Source: Maritalea myrionectae DSM 19524 (GTDB taxonomy: Bacteria > Pseudomonadota > Alphaproteobacteria > Rhizobiales > Devosiaceae). Taken from it: a stretch of DNA of 64,000 nt. The notes under the pieces were generated by a model. The model was not told the origin of the DNA, did no database searches, and saw nothing but the letters and a program-made list of their open reading frames with translations. The position numbers were made by a program, and so were the translations under genes. This document shows, one piece after another, positions 1 to 9,130 of this stretch. The stretch covers positions 124,001 through 188,000 of the forward strand of contig NZ_AUHV01000004.1 of the NCBI RefSeq assembly GCF_000423365.1, in the 5' to 3' direction. How positions within the stretch are numbered: position 1 is the stretch's first letter; every line of letters starts with the position of its first letter.

Positions 1-359
1 CGTTTGATTCCCATGAATGTTTTGCCATACATCTTCTTTTCGCCCCAAGCGCCATAGGCTTCCATGGTTTTATGGTCTTCATCTGATAGCAGGATGATCT
101 TGAGATCGTGCTTTTCCCTGAATTTGGCGTGTTTTGCCACCGGGTCAGCAGAGCAACCGACTAGAATGGTGTTGTGTGCTTCAAACTCTGGCAGGAGGGC
201 GGTGAAATCAATGTTTTCCACTGTGCAGCCTGGTGTGTCGTCTTTTGGGTAGAAAAATAGCACTATGTTTTTACCCTTATGCTCAGACAGGGTAAAATCT
301 TGCGATTCGGTTGGATTGGTGAAATGAGGGGCGACATCGCCGATTTGAAGTTCAGCCAT
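1..359 (-). CDS. bcp: Bcp-type thioredoxin-dependent peroxiredoxin, C-terminus cut by window edge
   Basis: Reads leftward from an ATG at 359 and runs off the window, so only the first 119 residues are visible. The protein opens MAELQIGDVAPHF and carries the AhpC/TSA-family active-site stretch FYPKDDTPGCT with the peroxidatic cysteine at residue 45. Family members reduce hydrogen peroxide and organic hydroperoxides in the cytoplasm with electrons from thioredoxin. The E. coli Bcp resolving cysteine five residues later (C50) is not present: the residue there is isoleucine. A second cysteine at residue 69 could serve instead, but that is inference. The gene is divergent from the AsmA-like gene at 503, with about 140 bases of shared upstream DNA. 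The family call is secure; the exact subclass (1-Cys or 2-Cys) is not. Confidence 0.93.
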   Translation of the reverse strand, partial: MAELQIGDVAPHFTNPTESQDFTLSEHKGKNIVLFFYPKDDTPGCTVENIDFTALLPEFEAHNTILVGCSADPVAKHAKFREKHDLKIILLSDEDHKTMEAYGAWGEKKMYGKTFMGIK

Positions 360-502
360 CAGAGATTTCCCTTATGAGAGGACAAGAAGATTCGATTTGG
401 TCACAGATCAGCCCATTTTGAGATTTAAGAGCAAAATATCAGCTTGTTCAATCATTTGCCATTGAAGCTGACACAATTCAACCCGCAGCATAAAAGCCTT
501 TA

Positions 503-3500
503 ATGAGACAAAAGAAAAAACGCGCTAATTCGCCCAAAGACACAAGGCCCTTGCACAAGAAGAAGCGGGTGCATTTCTCCGGCGGTTTCGTTGCTCTCAT
601 CGTCCTCACCGTCATTATTTTGGCGTTGAATGTGGTCTCTTTTCCCGGCGTGCACGGGCTGGTCGCACAAAAGATTGAGGAACAATTGCCTCCCGGCTAT
701 GCCGCCGACTTTAAAAAAGCCGGCCTAACGCTGCGGGAAGGCTGGATTCCGGCCCTCAATCTGAGTGAGCTTAAGGTTTGGCACCAACAATCTGGAGCGC
801 AATTTGTTGCGGAAGACGTTGATTTACGGTGGTTTTTTCCCGCTTGGGTTTCTGGCCGTCCCGCCATCGAAGTTGAGGTGCGCGAACCGCACGTCCAGCT
901 GGTGCAGGATTTTAACGGCGTTAATCTTGCCAACCTTGAGTTTGATGAAGAGGCGGTGGGCGACACCCCCACGGTACGCCTGCAAGTTGGGGCGCAAACG
1001 GGCCTAAGCGTGACGTTTAGCGATGATGGCGTGCAATTGCGGGCTGGCGAAGAAGACCTGAAGGTTAAATCCGACAATGCGTGGGCCATTGAGGCGGTTA
1101 ATGGGCTTGAAGGCCTATTGGCGCTGTTCGCTGAAAACACCGCTGATGGCGCGTATCGCAAACTGACGGTGACCGGCGGGCGCATTGATGTGTTGGACCG
1201 GATTTATCAGCTTTATCGATCGCTTGACGAAGTTGAGCTTGAATTGCTGGCCTATGAAAATGGCGTGTCCATGTTTGCGCGGTTTACCGCTGCAGGGCGT
1301 CGCACGTCTGGCAGTTTTTTCTGGACACCAGAAGTGAATGACGGGCGTCGGGTATCTGGTGCGTTCGAAAATCTCGATTTGGCACTGATCATGCCCTTTA
1401 TGGACGATCAGGATGGGGTATTTGCCTTGAAGGGCGGGTCTCAGCTCGATTTTGATGTCAGTTTTGATCAGGATGGGGTCTATTTAGGTCAATTCAATGT
1501 GGATGTGACCGGAACCTTGGCCGCCATTGAAGGCGACACGTTTCCAGTGCGTTCAGAAGTGGCTGAAGTGGAGTGGAAGCCGCGCGAAAGTCGCTACTAC
1601 TTGTCGCCCACAAGGATCGAGATTGGGCAGAGCTATGCTGATATTTCTGGTGAGTTCGCGCTTGGGCTTGACGAACAATTCGGGCCCACAGTCGGCATCG
1701 GGATGCAGTTGGCCAATGTTTATTTGCATCCGAACGATATGGAAGCGCCGGAAAAGGCCATCCCCAATATCGTGTTTAATGGCTGGTCTGCCCCCGTTTA
1801 TGGTGCGATTGGCATCGACAAGGTGACAATTGATACGGGTGAGTATTCGCTGCAAGCCGATGGTCGCGTTGATGTTTTGCAGGCGGGTATTGGTCTGGAT
1901 TTGGCAATGGTCGCCCGCAATATGGATGCGGACAGTTTAAAGCGGTTGTGGCCATATTTTCTGGCCCGTGAAGCGCGCGAATGGTTCGTTGAGAATGTCA
2001 GTGACGGCCGCTTGAATACCGCCAAAATGCGTTTTGACTTTCCGGTCGGCACCATCGGCGAGAAGGGCGAGAACAAGAAGATTCCTGAAAATGGACTGAC
2101 CATTCTCGGCACAGCGCAGCATGTATCGCTGCTACCTTTGCCCGGGTTTCCCACCATTGATATTGGCGGCACGACGACCATTAAGGTGAAGGACCATTTT
2201 ATTGAAATGGGATTTGATCGCGGCACGGTGAGTGATGCGGCGGGGCAGGTGGAGATCACCAATGCAGCCTATCTGAACCGCAATACATTTCCCACAGATC
2301 AAGTGTTTGAGATTTCTGGCGATCTAAAAGGCGATGTCAGCACGCTGATTTCGATTGCGTCGAAAGAACCGCTCAATTTGCTCGAGGATTTTGATCTCGA
2401 CTATCAGCCTGAGGATTTGACCGGGGCGGCGGACATTAATGTGATCGCCACCATCTCGCAGTTTGGTGATGGTAAGCCGGAAGGGCTTGATTATACGCTG
2501 AATGGCAGTGTGCAGGATTTTGCGAGTGCGGCGCCGATCGAAGGCCGCGACGTCAAAGAAGGTGACTTGCAATTTACCGCCTCCCAGGCCGGGTATCAGG
2601 CGTCTGGTCGCGTTTTGGTTGATGATGTTCTCGCCGATCTTCGGATCGAGGCTGAGGACGATGCGGAACCGGTTATTACGGCGTCTGCAACCTTGTCGGA
2701 AGAGGAACGCGCGAAACTTGGCTTTGATGTGTCGCAGTTTGTGACCGGGCCCATCCGGGTTGTGGGTCGTCCGGTGGGTGACGATATTCAGGTGGCCGTT
2801 GATCTGACCAATGCGGCGCTGAAATTCTCTGAATTGGGTGTCACCAAGAAAAAGGGTGTGGCGGGCCAGCTCAACGCAGAAATCCGCATGGCTGAGGACA
2901 GTGTTGATGTGCCCCAGATTGATTTGCGGTTCGGTGATGTTCGCATCGCAGGTGAGCTGGACTTTCACTATGAAAAAGGGCTGACCAGTGCCAAGATGTC
3001 CACTTTCCAGCTCAATCCCGGGGACAAAGCTCAAGTGGAACTCTCGCCTATTGAAGGCGGGTTTAAGGTTGAACTTTCCGGTGAACAGCTTGATTTGAAG
3101 CCGATGTTGCGGCGGTTTTTGGGGCTAGACCAAGGGACATCGGCCGCAACCTCCAACGCAGAAGATCAGGTCATTGATATCAGCCTGTCCTTGGATCGTG
3201 CCTTAGGGTTCTACAAAACAACTGCCTACAACACCAATGGACGGTTTGTTTTTCGCGGAGCCGATTTCCGCACGGTGAATATGCAAACGTCATTTGGCAA
3301 TGATAAGTCCGTGTCGATCACCACAAACCCCGTGCAATTTGGTCGATCGATGGTCGCAGCATCGAATGATCTGGGCACCTTGTTGCGTTTTGTTGGCATT
3401 TATCCGCGTTTGCTCAACGGGGTGGGCAGCTTGGTGCTGAACATAAATGACAAAGCCGGACGCATTTCTGGCGGGTTCACATTGAATGATTTTGCGATTG

Positions 3501-3970
3501 CGGATGAAGAGAAGGTCGCACTCGTATTGGGCAACCACCGGGATAGTCGCAAATTGATTGAACGTCAGAACCAGTTGCGCTTCAAGCAAGCTGAGATTGA
3601 GTTCAATGGCGGCGATGGCGTGATAACTGTGACCAAGGGTGCGCTTGATGGGGGCACGATTGGTGGGACATTGCGGGGCAATATTTACACCGGTCAGCGC
3701 CAATATGATTTGGTGGGGACTTATATTCCGCTGTTTGGTTTGAACAATATTTTCCAAAAGCTTCCACTGCTTGGTGCGATATTGGGCGGGCGTGACGGGG
3801 AAGGGCTGATCGGCGTGACCTTTGCAGTGCGCGGACCATTGGATGATCCGCAATTCTCGATCAACCCGGCATCAATTTTGGCACCAGGCGTGTTCCGGCA
3901 GATCTTTGAGTTCCGGGCGCAAGGTGATCCAGAAGCACGCCGGGCGCTTGAGCAAGTTGAAAATCAGTAA
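503..3970 (+). CDS. Large AsmA/YhdP-like (DUF3971) envelope protein
   Basis: A 1155-residue protein with a very basic N-terminal cytoplasmic tail (about residues 1-27, many K/R), one signal-anchor helix at about 28-50 (GGFVALIVLTVIILALNVV) and then a long region rich in beta-strand repeats. The C-terminus has the AsmA-like region with the LPLLGAILGGRDGEGLIGVTFAVRG type ending, where a bridge-like protein recognises related partners. Proteins of this AsmA-like clan (YhdP, TamB, AsmA) are thought to form hydrophobic grooves that carry phospholipids between the inner and outer membranes. That role is family knowledge, not seen here. The position between bcp and tyrS is the arrangement I know from rhizobia. 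A strong bidirectional terminator follows at once. Start ATG chosen because it immediately precedes the lysine-rich tail; no closer start fits. Confidence 0.85.
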   Translation: MRQKKKRANSPKDTRPLHKKKRVHFSGGFVALIVLTVIILALNVVSFPGVHGLVAQKIEEQLPPGYAADFKKAGLTLREGWIPALNLSELKVWHQQSGAQFVAEDVDLRWFFPAWVSGRPAIEVEVREPHVQLVQDFNGVNLANLEFDEEAVGDTPTVRLQVGAQTGLSVTFSDDGVQLRAGEEDLKVKSDNAWAIEAVNGLEGLLALFAENTADGAYRKLTVTGGRIDVLDRIYQLYRSLDEVELELLAYENGVSMFARFTAAGRRTSGSFFWTPEVNDGRRVSGAFENLDLALIMPFMDDQDGVFALKGGSQLDFDVSFDQDGVYLGQFNVDVTGTLAAIEGDTFPVRSEVAEVEWKPRESRYYLSPTRIEIGQSYADISGEFALGLDEQFGPTVGIGMQLANVYLHPNDMEAPEKAIPNIVFNGWSAPVYGAIGIDKVTIDTGEYSLQADGRVDVLQAGIGLDLAMVARNMDADSLKRLWPYFLAREAREWFVENVSDGRLNTAKMRFDFPVGTIGEKGENKKIPENGLTILGTAQHVSLLPLPGFPTIDIGGTTTIKVKDHFIEMGFDRGTVSDAAGQVEITNAAYLNRNTFPTDQVFEISGDLKGDVSTLISIASKEPLNLLEDFDLDYQPEDLTGAADINVIATISQFGDGKPEGLDYTLNGSVQDFASAAPIEGRDVKEGDLQFTASQAGYQASGRVLVDDVLADLRIEAEDDAEPVITASATLSEEERAKLGFDVSQFVTGPIRVVGRPVGDDIQVAVDLTNAALKFSELGVTKKKGVAGQLNAEIRMAEDSVDVPQIDLRFGDVRIAGELDFHYEKGLTSAKMSTFQLNPGDKAQVELSPIEGGFKVELSGEQLDLKPMLRRFLGLDQGTSAATSNAEDQVIDISLSLDRALGFYKTTAYNTNGRFVFRGADFRTVNMQTSFGNDKSVSITTNPVQFGRSMVAASNDLGTLLRFVGIYPRLLNGVGSLVLNINDKAGRISGGFTLNDFAIADEEKVALVLGNHRDSRKLIERQNQLRFKQAEIEFNGGDGVITVTKGALDGGTIGGTLRGNIYTGQRQYDLVGTYIPLFGLNNIFQKLPLLGAILGGRDGEGLIGVTFAVRGPLDDPQFSINPASILAPGVFRQIFEFRAQGDPEARRALEQVENQ

Positions 3971-3971
3971 C

Positions 3972-4003
3972 AAAAAAGCCCGGCGCAACTGGCCGGGCTT
4001 TTT
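3972..4003. terminator. Bidirectional intrinsic terminator between the AsmA-like gene and tyrS
   Basis: An 8-bp GC-rich stem AGCCCGGC / GCCGGGCT (3977-3984 with 3992-3999) is flanked by A-runs on the left and T-runs on the right, so it works for both convergent genes. It lies 2 bases after one stop codon and about 20 bases before the other. Confidence 0.92.
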
Positions 4004-4023
4004 GATTTTTGGTGATGTCGGCC

Positions 4024-5277
4024 TTATTCGGCAGGCTTCAACAAGATGTGGCGTTTTTTGCCCGCGGACAATTTGATCACACCTTCAGGCAAAAGCTGTC
4101 CTTCGCCCAATGTGGCGCGTTCATCGTCGACTTTTTCGTCATTGACCTTCAACGCACCTGATTTGATCAGGCGGCGCGCTTCGCCATTTGAGCCTGCCAA
4201 CCCGGCGGTGACAAATGCGCTAAGGATGCCGACGCCTTCATTCAACTCAGCTTTGGTGACTTCCACGGTGGGCAAGGTGAGGTCAATCGCGCCTTCTTCA
4301 AAGGTGCGACGGGCTGTCTCTGCTGCTTCTTCCGCTGCGGCCTGACCATGGATCATTGCCGTTGCAGCGGTGGCCAACTGCTTTTTCACATCGTTCAGCT
4401 CGTTGCCTTCCAAACCGTCCCAACGGGCGATTTCGTCCAACGACAGCGTGGTGAACAATTTTGCGAATTTGGCCACATCAGCGTCGCCTGTGTTGCGCCA
4501 GAACTGCCAGTAGTCATAGACCGGTAGCATTTCTTTGCGCAGCCAAACGGCACCAGCAACGGACTTGCCCATTTTGGACCCGTCCGACTTGGTGATCAGT
4601 GGTGTGGTCACTGCAAAGCATTCGGCGCCGTTCAAGCGGCGGGCCAGATCGACCCCCGAGATGATGTTACCCCACTGGTCGGAGCCACCCATTTGCAGGG
4701 TACAGCCATAGCGCTTGTTGAGCTCGGCAAAGTCGTAGCCCTGCAAAATCATGTAGTTGAACTCCAAAAAGCTCAGCGATTGTTCGCGATCCAAACGTTG
4801 TTTGACGCTTTCGCGGGTGAGCATTTGGTTGATCGAGATTTTGCTGCCGACATCGCGCAAAAACTCAACATAGTTCAGCTTCATCAGCCATTCGGCATTG
4901 TCGAGCATTTGTGCGTCGGTTTCGCCGTCACCAAATTCAAGCAGGCCAGAAAATATCTCGCGGATATTTGACTTGTTGTCTTCAATGATTTCCGGCGTCA
5001 TCATTTGGCGCATCTCGTCTTTACCAGACGGATCCCCGACCATGGAGGTGCCGCCACCCATCAAAACAAGAGGCTTGTTGCCGGTTTTTTGCAGCCAATA
5101 GAGCAGCATGATCTGCACGAGGTTGCCCACATGCAGGCTCTTTGCTGTGGCATCAAAGCCGATATAACCTGTGACCGGACCTTCACACAATTTTTTGTCG
5201 AGGCCCTCTGCATCAGAAAGCTGATACAAAAATCCGCGCTCTTCAAGCGTGCGCAAAAAGTCGGATTTGTAGGTCAT
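4024..5277 (-). CDS. tyrS: Tyrosyl-tRNA synthetase
   Basis: 417 residues, the usual size of bacterial TyrRS. It activates tyrosine with ATP and charges tRNA-Tyr. The class I signature is seen as HVGN at residues 49-52 (HIGH equivalent) and KMGKS at about 235-239 (KMSKS equivalent). The tyrosine-binding motif GGSDQWGNI lies at about 198-206. The C-terminal part ([19 protein letters not shown], about 360-380) is the S4 RNA-binding domain. The start at 5277 has an AAGGA-type ribosome site in front of it. The gene lies downstream of the alpha/beta hydrolase gene on the same strand and may be co-transcribed with it (47-base gap). Confidence 0.98.
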   Translation of the reverse strand: MTYKSDFLRTLEERGFLYQLSDAEGLDKKLCEGPVTGYIGFDATAKSLHVGNLVQIMLLYWLQKTGNKPLVLMGGGTSMVGDPSGKDEMRQMMTPEIIEDNKSNIREIFSGLLEFGDGETDAQMLDNAEWLMKLNYVEFLRDVGSKISINQMLTRESVKQRLDREQSLSFLEFNYMILQGYDFAELNKRYGCTLQMGGSDQWGNIISGVDLARRLNGAECFAVTTPLITKSDGSKMGKSVAGAVWLRKEMLPVYDYWQFWRNTGDADVAKFAKLFTTLSLDEIARWDGLEGNELNDVKKQLATAATAMIHGQAAAEEAAETARRTFEEGAIDLTLPTVEVTKAELNEGVGILSAFVTAGLAGSNGEARRLIKSGALKVNDEKVDDERATLGEGQLLPEGVIKLSAGKKRHILLKPAE

Positions 5278-5324
5278 ATGCTTTTCCTTTTATTCTTATT
5301 TTTTAGCTGCTGCCCGGTCGGTGG

Positions 5325-5987
5325 CTATCGGCCACCGCCCTGAGCGATTTCTTCGCGTCGACGATCCAAATATTCGGCGCAATCTTCGATGAGGGGTTCA
5401 ATACGGTCCTCAAAGAAATGGTTGGCACCTTCGACAATCTTTTGTTCGACGGTGATGCCCTTTTGCTGTTGGAGCTTGTCCACCAGTTTTTGCACTGATT
5501 CTGGCGGTGCAACCCGGTCTTTCTCGCCATGAATGATCAGGCCAGAGGACGGGCAAGGGGCCAAGAAGGCAAAATCATAAAGGTTTTCTGGTGGGGCAAC
5601 GGAGATGAAGCCTTCAACCTCGGGGCGGCGCATCAAAAGCTGCATGCCAATCCACGCACCGAACGAAAAGCCAGCGATCCACACGCCGGGGCTTTCTTTA
5701 TTGAGAGTTTGCAACCAATCAAGCGCTGCCGCCGCGTCTGAGAGTTCACCCACGCCGTGATCGAACGTGCCTTGCGAACGTCCAACACCACGTGAATTGA
5801 AACGCAAAACGGAAAAACCGCGTTGGGCGAACATGTAGAACAAATTGTAGACAATTTGGTTGTTCATGGTGCCGCCAAATTCTGGATGCGGGTGCAACAC
5901 CACCGCGATGGGCGCATTAGGGTCTTTTGCTTGTTGGTAACGTCCTTCAAGACGACCAGCTGGACCATTAAAGAATACTTCAGGCAT
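5325..5987 (-). CDS. Alpha/beta hydrolase of the dienelactone-hydrolase-like group
   Basis: 220 residues of compact alpha/beta-hydrolase fold with no signal peptide. The oxyanion-side motif HPHPEFGG is at about 32-39. The nucleophile elbow GFSFG has Ser108, Asp157 sits in HGEKDRVAPP, and His190 in GANHFF, so the triad is complete. In rhizobial genomes a gene of this type commonly sits between tyrS and the suf operon and is annotated only as hydrolase. The natural substrate is unknown and I do not infer one. It diverges from the suf operon, with about 250 bases between them that hold the 41-bp palindrome. Confidence 0.85.
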   Translation of the reverse strand: MPEVFFNGPAGRLEGRYQQAKDPNAPIAVVLHPHPEFGGTMNNQIVYNLFYMFAQRGFSVLRFNSRGVGRSQGTFDHGVGELSDAAAALDWLQTLNKESPGVWIAGFSFGAWIGMQLLMRRPEVEGFISVAPPENLYDFAFLAPCPSSGLIIHGEKDRVAPPESVQKLVDKLQQQKGITVEQKIVEGANHFFEDRIEPLIEDCAEYLDRRREEIAQGGGR

Positions 5988-6093
5988 ACACGAGACCTTC
6001 TATCCCCACACAAAACCAAATGCTTTTGCCGAATGCAGGGATTGTTCGGCGAAAAGGGTTGACGAATGTCGGCACGCTACCTAAAACGTGAGT

Positions 6094-6134
6094 GCGAAAA
6101 ACCAGTTTAGAATTATTCAAAACTAGTTTTTCGC
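6094..6134. promoter_or_regulatory. 41-bp near-perfect palindrome with Irr/ICE-box-like core, upstream of suf operon
   Basis: Two 20-base arms (6094-6113 and 6115-6134) flank a single central T and match at 18 of 20 positions. The inner 17 bases TTTAGAATTATTCAAAA (6106-6122) closely resemble the iron control element bound by Irr in Rhizobiales (TTTAGAA-N3-TTCTAAA), with one mismatch in the right arm. It lies 107 bases before the first suf gene and 107 bases before the divergent hydrolase start. Iron control of suf is established for related bacteria; binding here is inference. Confidence 0.65.
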
Positions 6135-6240
6135 CCAACAGTCAATAATCTTGCGCTTCTTTTACCTATTGTAGAGCGCAAAATTCAAGAACTGATTGGT
6201 TGAATCGGCCTATGGCCCTGAAAAAGAGTGAATTTTTTCG

Positions 6241-7395
6241 ATGAGTCGCAATGCAGTGACATATTTGGACCATAGCGCATCGGCACCTTTGTTGCCGGAC
6301 GCGCAGACGGCCATGGTCGATGCAATGGCGATTCCGGGGAATCCTTCTTCCGTACATGAGAATGGCCGCAAACTGCGCGCGATCATTGAAGATGCGCGCG
6401 ACAAGGTTGCGCTGCTATGTGGCACGGCGCGGGGACGGGTGGTGTTCACTGGTTCAGCGACTGAAAGCCTGACCCACGCAATCTGGGGTTTGGCACGCAG
6501 TGAAAAGATTGACCGTATTTTGGTGGGTGCTGGCGAGCATATGGCCGTGATCCGCGCGGTTGAAACCGCGGGCGTTGCGTTCGAGTTTATTTCTTTATTG
6601 CCTAATGGATTGTTGGACCTTGGCGCTTTGGAGCGTCAACTTGACGAAGCCGATGCGACGGGTGCGCGGGTTTTGGTTGCGGTGCAACAAGTGAATAATG
6701 AAACCGGGGTTGTGCAGCCAGTTCACGAGATTGGTGAGCTATTATTTGATCGCGAGCACTATTTGCTGGTGGATGGTGCACAAGGCGCGGGCAAGGTTGA
6801 ATTTTATTTCGACCCATCGCGGGCTGATTTTTATTCTGTCTCCGCCCATAAGATTGGCGGACCAGCGGGCGTTGGTGCGCTTATTTTGAAGCCGCGCGTG
6901 GATGATGTGCGCTTGATCCCCGGTGGGGGACAAGAGCAAGGCCGACGCGGCGGCACGGAATCAGCGGCATTGATCGCCGGGTTTGGCGTGGCGGCAGCGC
7001 AGGCGCAGGAGAACTTCGCCAATGTGCCGCATGATTTGGTGGCCAAAGCCGAAAGCGGCTTGGCCGAGATTTTTGCCGATGTCGTGATTTTTGGCGCGGA
7101 AGTGCCGCGCTCAGGGTTTACCAGCGCGTTTGCTCTGCCGGGCATCAAAAACAATATATCGATGATTCAGTATGATTTGGCGCGGATCGCGCTTTCGGCT
7201 GGTTCTGCCTGCTCGTCGGGCAAAGTGTCGCGTTCACACGTTTTGGACGCCATGAAGATTGATCCAGCGCTTGCAGACTGTGCGTTACGTCTAAGCGTTG
7301 GGTGGAACAGCACGCCTGAAGATGTTGAGGCGTTTTTATCTGCAAGTGCGCAGATAGCGGAAAAGTTTAAGGGCAGTGCGCGGGCAAGCGCCTAG
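6241..7395 (+). CDS. Cysteine desulfurase, group I (NifS/IscS-like)
   Basis: 384 residues, PLP-dependent. It removes sulfur from cysteine to give alanine and an enzyme persulfide that feeds Fe-S cluster assembly. Visible landmarks: GEHMAV with His100, the Schiff-base lysine Lys204 in SAHKIGGPAG, and the mobile-loop catalytic cysteine Cys324 in SAGSACSSGKVS. These are group I features, unlike the group II SufS at 11122. It is the first gene after the palindromic regulatory site and is followed 38 bases later by sufB, so it heads the suf operon. No iscU or iscR accompanies it. Having a NifS-like and a SufS enzyme in one operon is normal for rhizobia. Confidence 0.93.
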   Translation: MSRNAVTYLDHSASAPLLPDAQTAMVDAMAIPGNPSSVHENGRKLRAIIEDARDKVALLCGTARGRVVFTGSATESLTHAIWGLARSEKIDRILVGAGEHMAVIRAVETAGVAFEFISLLPNGLLDLGALERQLDEADATGARVLVAVQQVNNETGVVQPVHEIGELLFDREHYLLVDGAQGAGKVEFYFDPSRADFYSVSAHKIGGPAGVGALILKPRVDDVRLIPGGGQEQGRRGGTESAALIAGFGVAAAQAQENFANVPHDLVAKAESGLAEIFADVVIFGAEVPRSGFTSAFALPGIKNNISMIQYDLARIALSAGSACSSGKVSRSHVLDAMKIDPALADCALRLSVGWNSTPEDVEAFLSASAQIAEKFKGSARASA

Positions 7396-7433
7396 AGCTG
7401 TCACGATAGGGTTGATGAAAGAGAGGTCTTGAA

Positions 7434-8903
7434 ATGGCTGCGGTTAAAGAAACCATTGATCAGGTCAAGGAAATTGACGTCGATAAGTACAAGTATGGCT
7501 TTAAGACCGATATCGAAATGGATATGGCGCCTAAAGGCCTGAATGAAGATATTGTGCGCTTTATTTCGGCGAAAAAGGATGAGCCGGAATGGATGCTGGA
7601 ATGGCGTTTGGAAGCCTTCCGCCGCTGGCAGCAAATGGAAGAGCCAAGCTGGGCGCGCGTTAATTATCCCAAAATCGATTTCCAAGACCTTTATTATTAT
7701 GCGGCACCGAAATCGACACCAGGGCCAAAAAGCCTTGATGAAGTTGATCCGGAGCTTTTGGAAACCTACAAGAAATTGGGTATTCCGCTGTCTGAACAGG
7801 CTGTTTTGGCCGGCGTTGAAGGCGCACGAGTTGCCGTAGATGCTGTGTTTGACAGTGTGTCTGTTGTGACCACCTTTAAAGATGAGTTGGCCAAAGCGGG
7901 CGTGATTTTCTGCTCTATCTCTGAAGCGGTGAAAGAGCATCCTGAGCTGGTGAAGAAATATCTCGGTTCTGTTGTGCCAACCTCAGACAATTTCTACGCG
8001 ACGTTGAACGCGGCTGTGTTCTCTGACGGGTCATTTGTTTACATTCCAAAAGGCGTTCGCTGCCCCATGGAACTGTCGACCTATTTCCGTATCAATGAAG
8101 AGAAAACTGGTCAGTTTGAACGGACGTTGATTATTGCCGACGAAGGCTCATATGTGAGCTATCTCGAAGGTTGTACCGCGCCAATGCGTGATGAGAACCA
8201 ACTGCACGCGGCCGTGGTTGAACTGGTGACCTTGGACGACGCTGAAATCAAATATTCGACCGTTCAAAACTGGTATCCGGGCGATAAAGACGGCAAGGGC
8301 GGCATTTATAACTTTGTGACCAAGCGTGGCGATTGTCGCGGCAAAAACTCCAAGATTTCTTGGACGCAAGTTGAAACCGGCTCTGCGATCACTTGGAAAT
8401 ATCCAAGCTGCATTTTACGCGGCGACAATTCACAAGGTGAGTTCTACTCCATCGCGATTTCGAATGGCCACCAGCAAGTGGATAGCGGCACCAAAATGAT
8501 CCATTTGGGCAAGAACACCTCTTCCCGGATTATTTCAAAGGGTATTTCAGCCGGCGTATCGCAGAACACTTATCGTGGTCAGGTTTCCGCCCATGCGAAA
8601 GCAACCGGCGCGCGGAACTTCACCCAGTGTGACAGCTTGCTGATCGGCGATAGATGTGGGGCACACACGGTGCCTTATATTGAAAGCCGCAACGCAAGCG
8701 CCGTGTTTGAGCACGAGGCGACTACCTCCAAGATTTCCGATGATCAGATGTTTTATTGCCAGCAACGCGGCCTGAACGAAGAAGAGGCGGTGGCGCTGAT
8801 CGTGAATGGATTTGTGCGTGAAGTGCTGCAGCATTTGCCGATGGAATTTATGGCGGAAAGCCAAAAGCTGATCGGCATCAGCCTTGAAGGCAGTGTGGGC
8901 TAA
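7434..8903 (+). CDS. sufB: Fe-S cluster scaffold subunit SufB
   Basis: 489 residues. SufB with SufC and SufD forms the cytosolic SufBC2D scaffold on which [4Fe-4S] clusters are built. The C-terminal beta-helix core is well conserved, with [20 protein letters not shown] (about 400-419) holding the cysteine that acts as a cluster or persulfide site in the family, and SYLEGCTAP about 245-253. The N-terminal part opens with a long leader ([20 protein letters not shown]). A ribosome site GAGAGG precedes the ATG. The stop codon overlaps the ATG of the small ORF at 8903 (TAATG), which suggests translational coupling. Confidence 0.98.
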   Translation: MAAVKETIDQVKEIDVDKYKYGFKTDIEMDMAPKGLNEDIVRFISAKKDEPEWMLEWRLEAFRRWQQMEEPSWARVNYPKIDFQDLYYYAAPKSTPGPKSLDEVDPELLETYKKLGIPLSEQAVLAGVEGARVAVDAVFDSVSVVTTFKDELAKAGVIFCSISEAVKEHPELVKKYLGSVVPTSDNFYATLNAAVFSDGSFVYIPKGVRCPMELSTYFRINEEKTGQFERTLIIADEGSYVSYLEGCTAPMRDENQLHAAVVELVTLDDAEIKYSTVQNWYPGDKDGKGGIYNFVTKRGDCRGKNSKISWTQVETGSAITWKYPSCILRGDNSQGEFYSIAISNGHQQVDSGTKMIHLGKNTSSRIISKGISAGVSQNTYRGQVSAHAKATGARNFTQCDSLLIGDRCGAHTVPYIESRNASAVFEHEATTSKISDDQMFYCQQRGLNEEEAVALIVNGFVREVLQHLPMEFMAESQKLIGISLEGSVG

Positions 8904-9070
8904 TGGGCTGGAGCGCAATCATCGTTGCCATCATCGCCGGGCTCGGCATGGGCTATGTGGTGGCTGGCCGCGTGAAGGCGGAAGAGCCCGAAGGGTATAA
9001 GATTATCGGTGGCATTGCAGGGGTTTTTGCCGCCGTAAGTGTTTGGCTGGTGATCACCTATATGTGGTGA
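8903..9070 (+). CDS. Small 55-residue membrane protein inside the suf operon
   Basis: Starts at an ATG that overlaps the sufB stop codon (TAATG) and ends 60 bases before sufC, so it is translationally linked to sufB. The peptide has two predicted membrane helices: about residues 3-21 (WSAIIVAIIAGLGMGYVVA) and about 35-53 (IGGIAGVFAAVSVWLVITYM), joined by a charged loop GRVKAEEPEGYK. The arrangement is a glycine-rich helical hairpin. I do not recognise a family. Analogy with the small proteins found in rhizobial suf operons suggests an accessory role or a membrane tether for the Suf machinery, but nothing in the sequence proves it. Coding is supported by the coupled start and by the alternating hydrophobic and charged segments. 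Confidence 0.72.
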   Translation: MGWSAIIVAIIAGLGMGYVVAGRVKAEEPEGYKIIGGIAGVFAAVSVWLVITYMW

Positions 9071-9130
9071 TCCCGCCTTTTGAACAAAGATAGAGCGCCA
9101 ATCTTGCGGCGCGAGAATTGAGGACATGAA

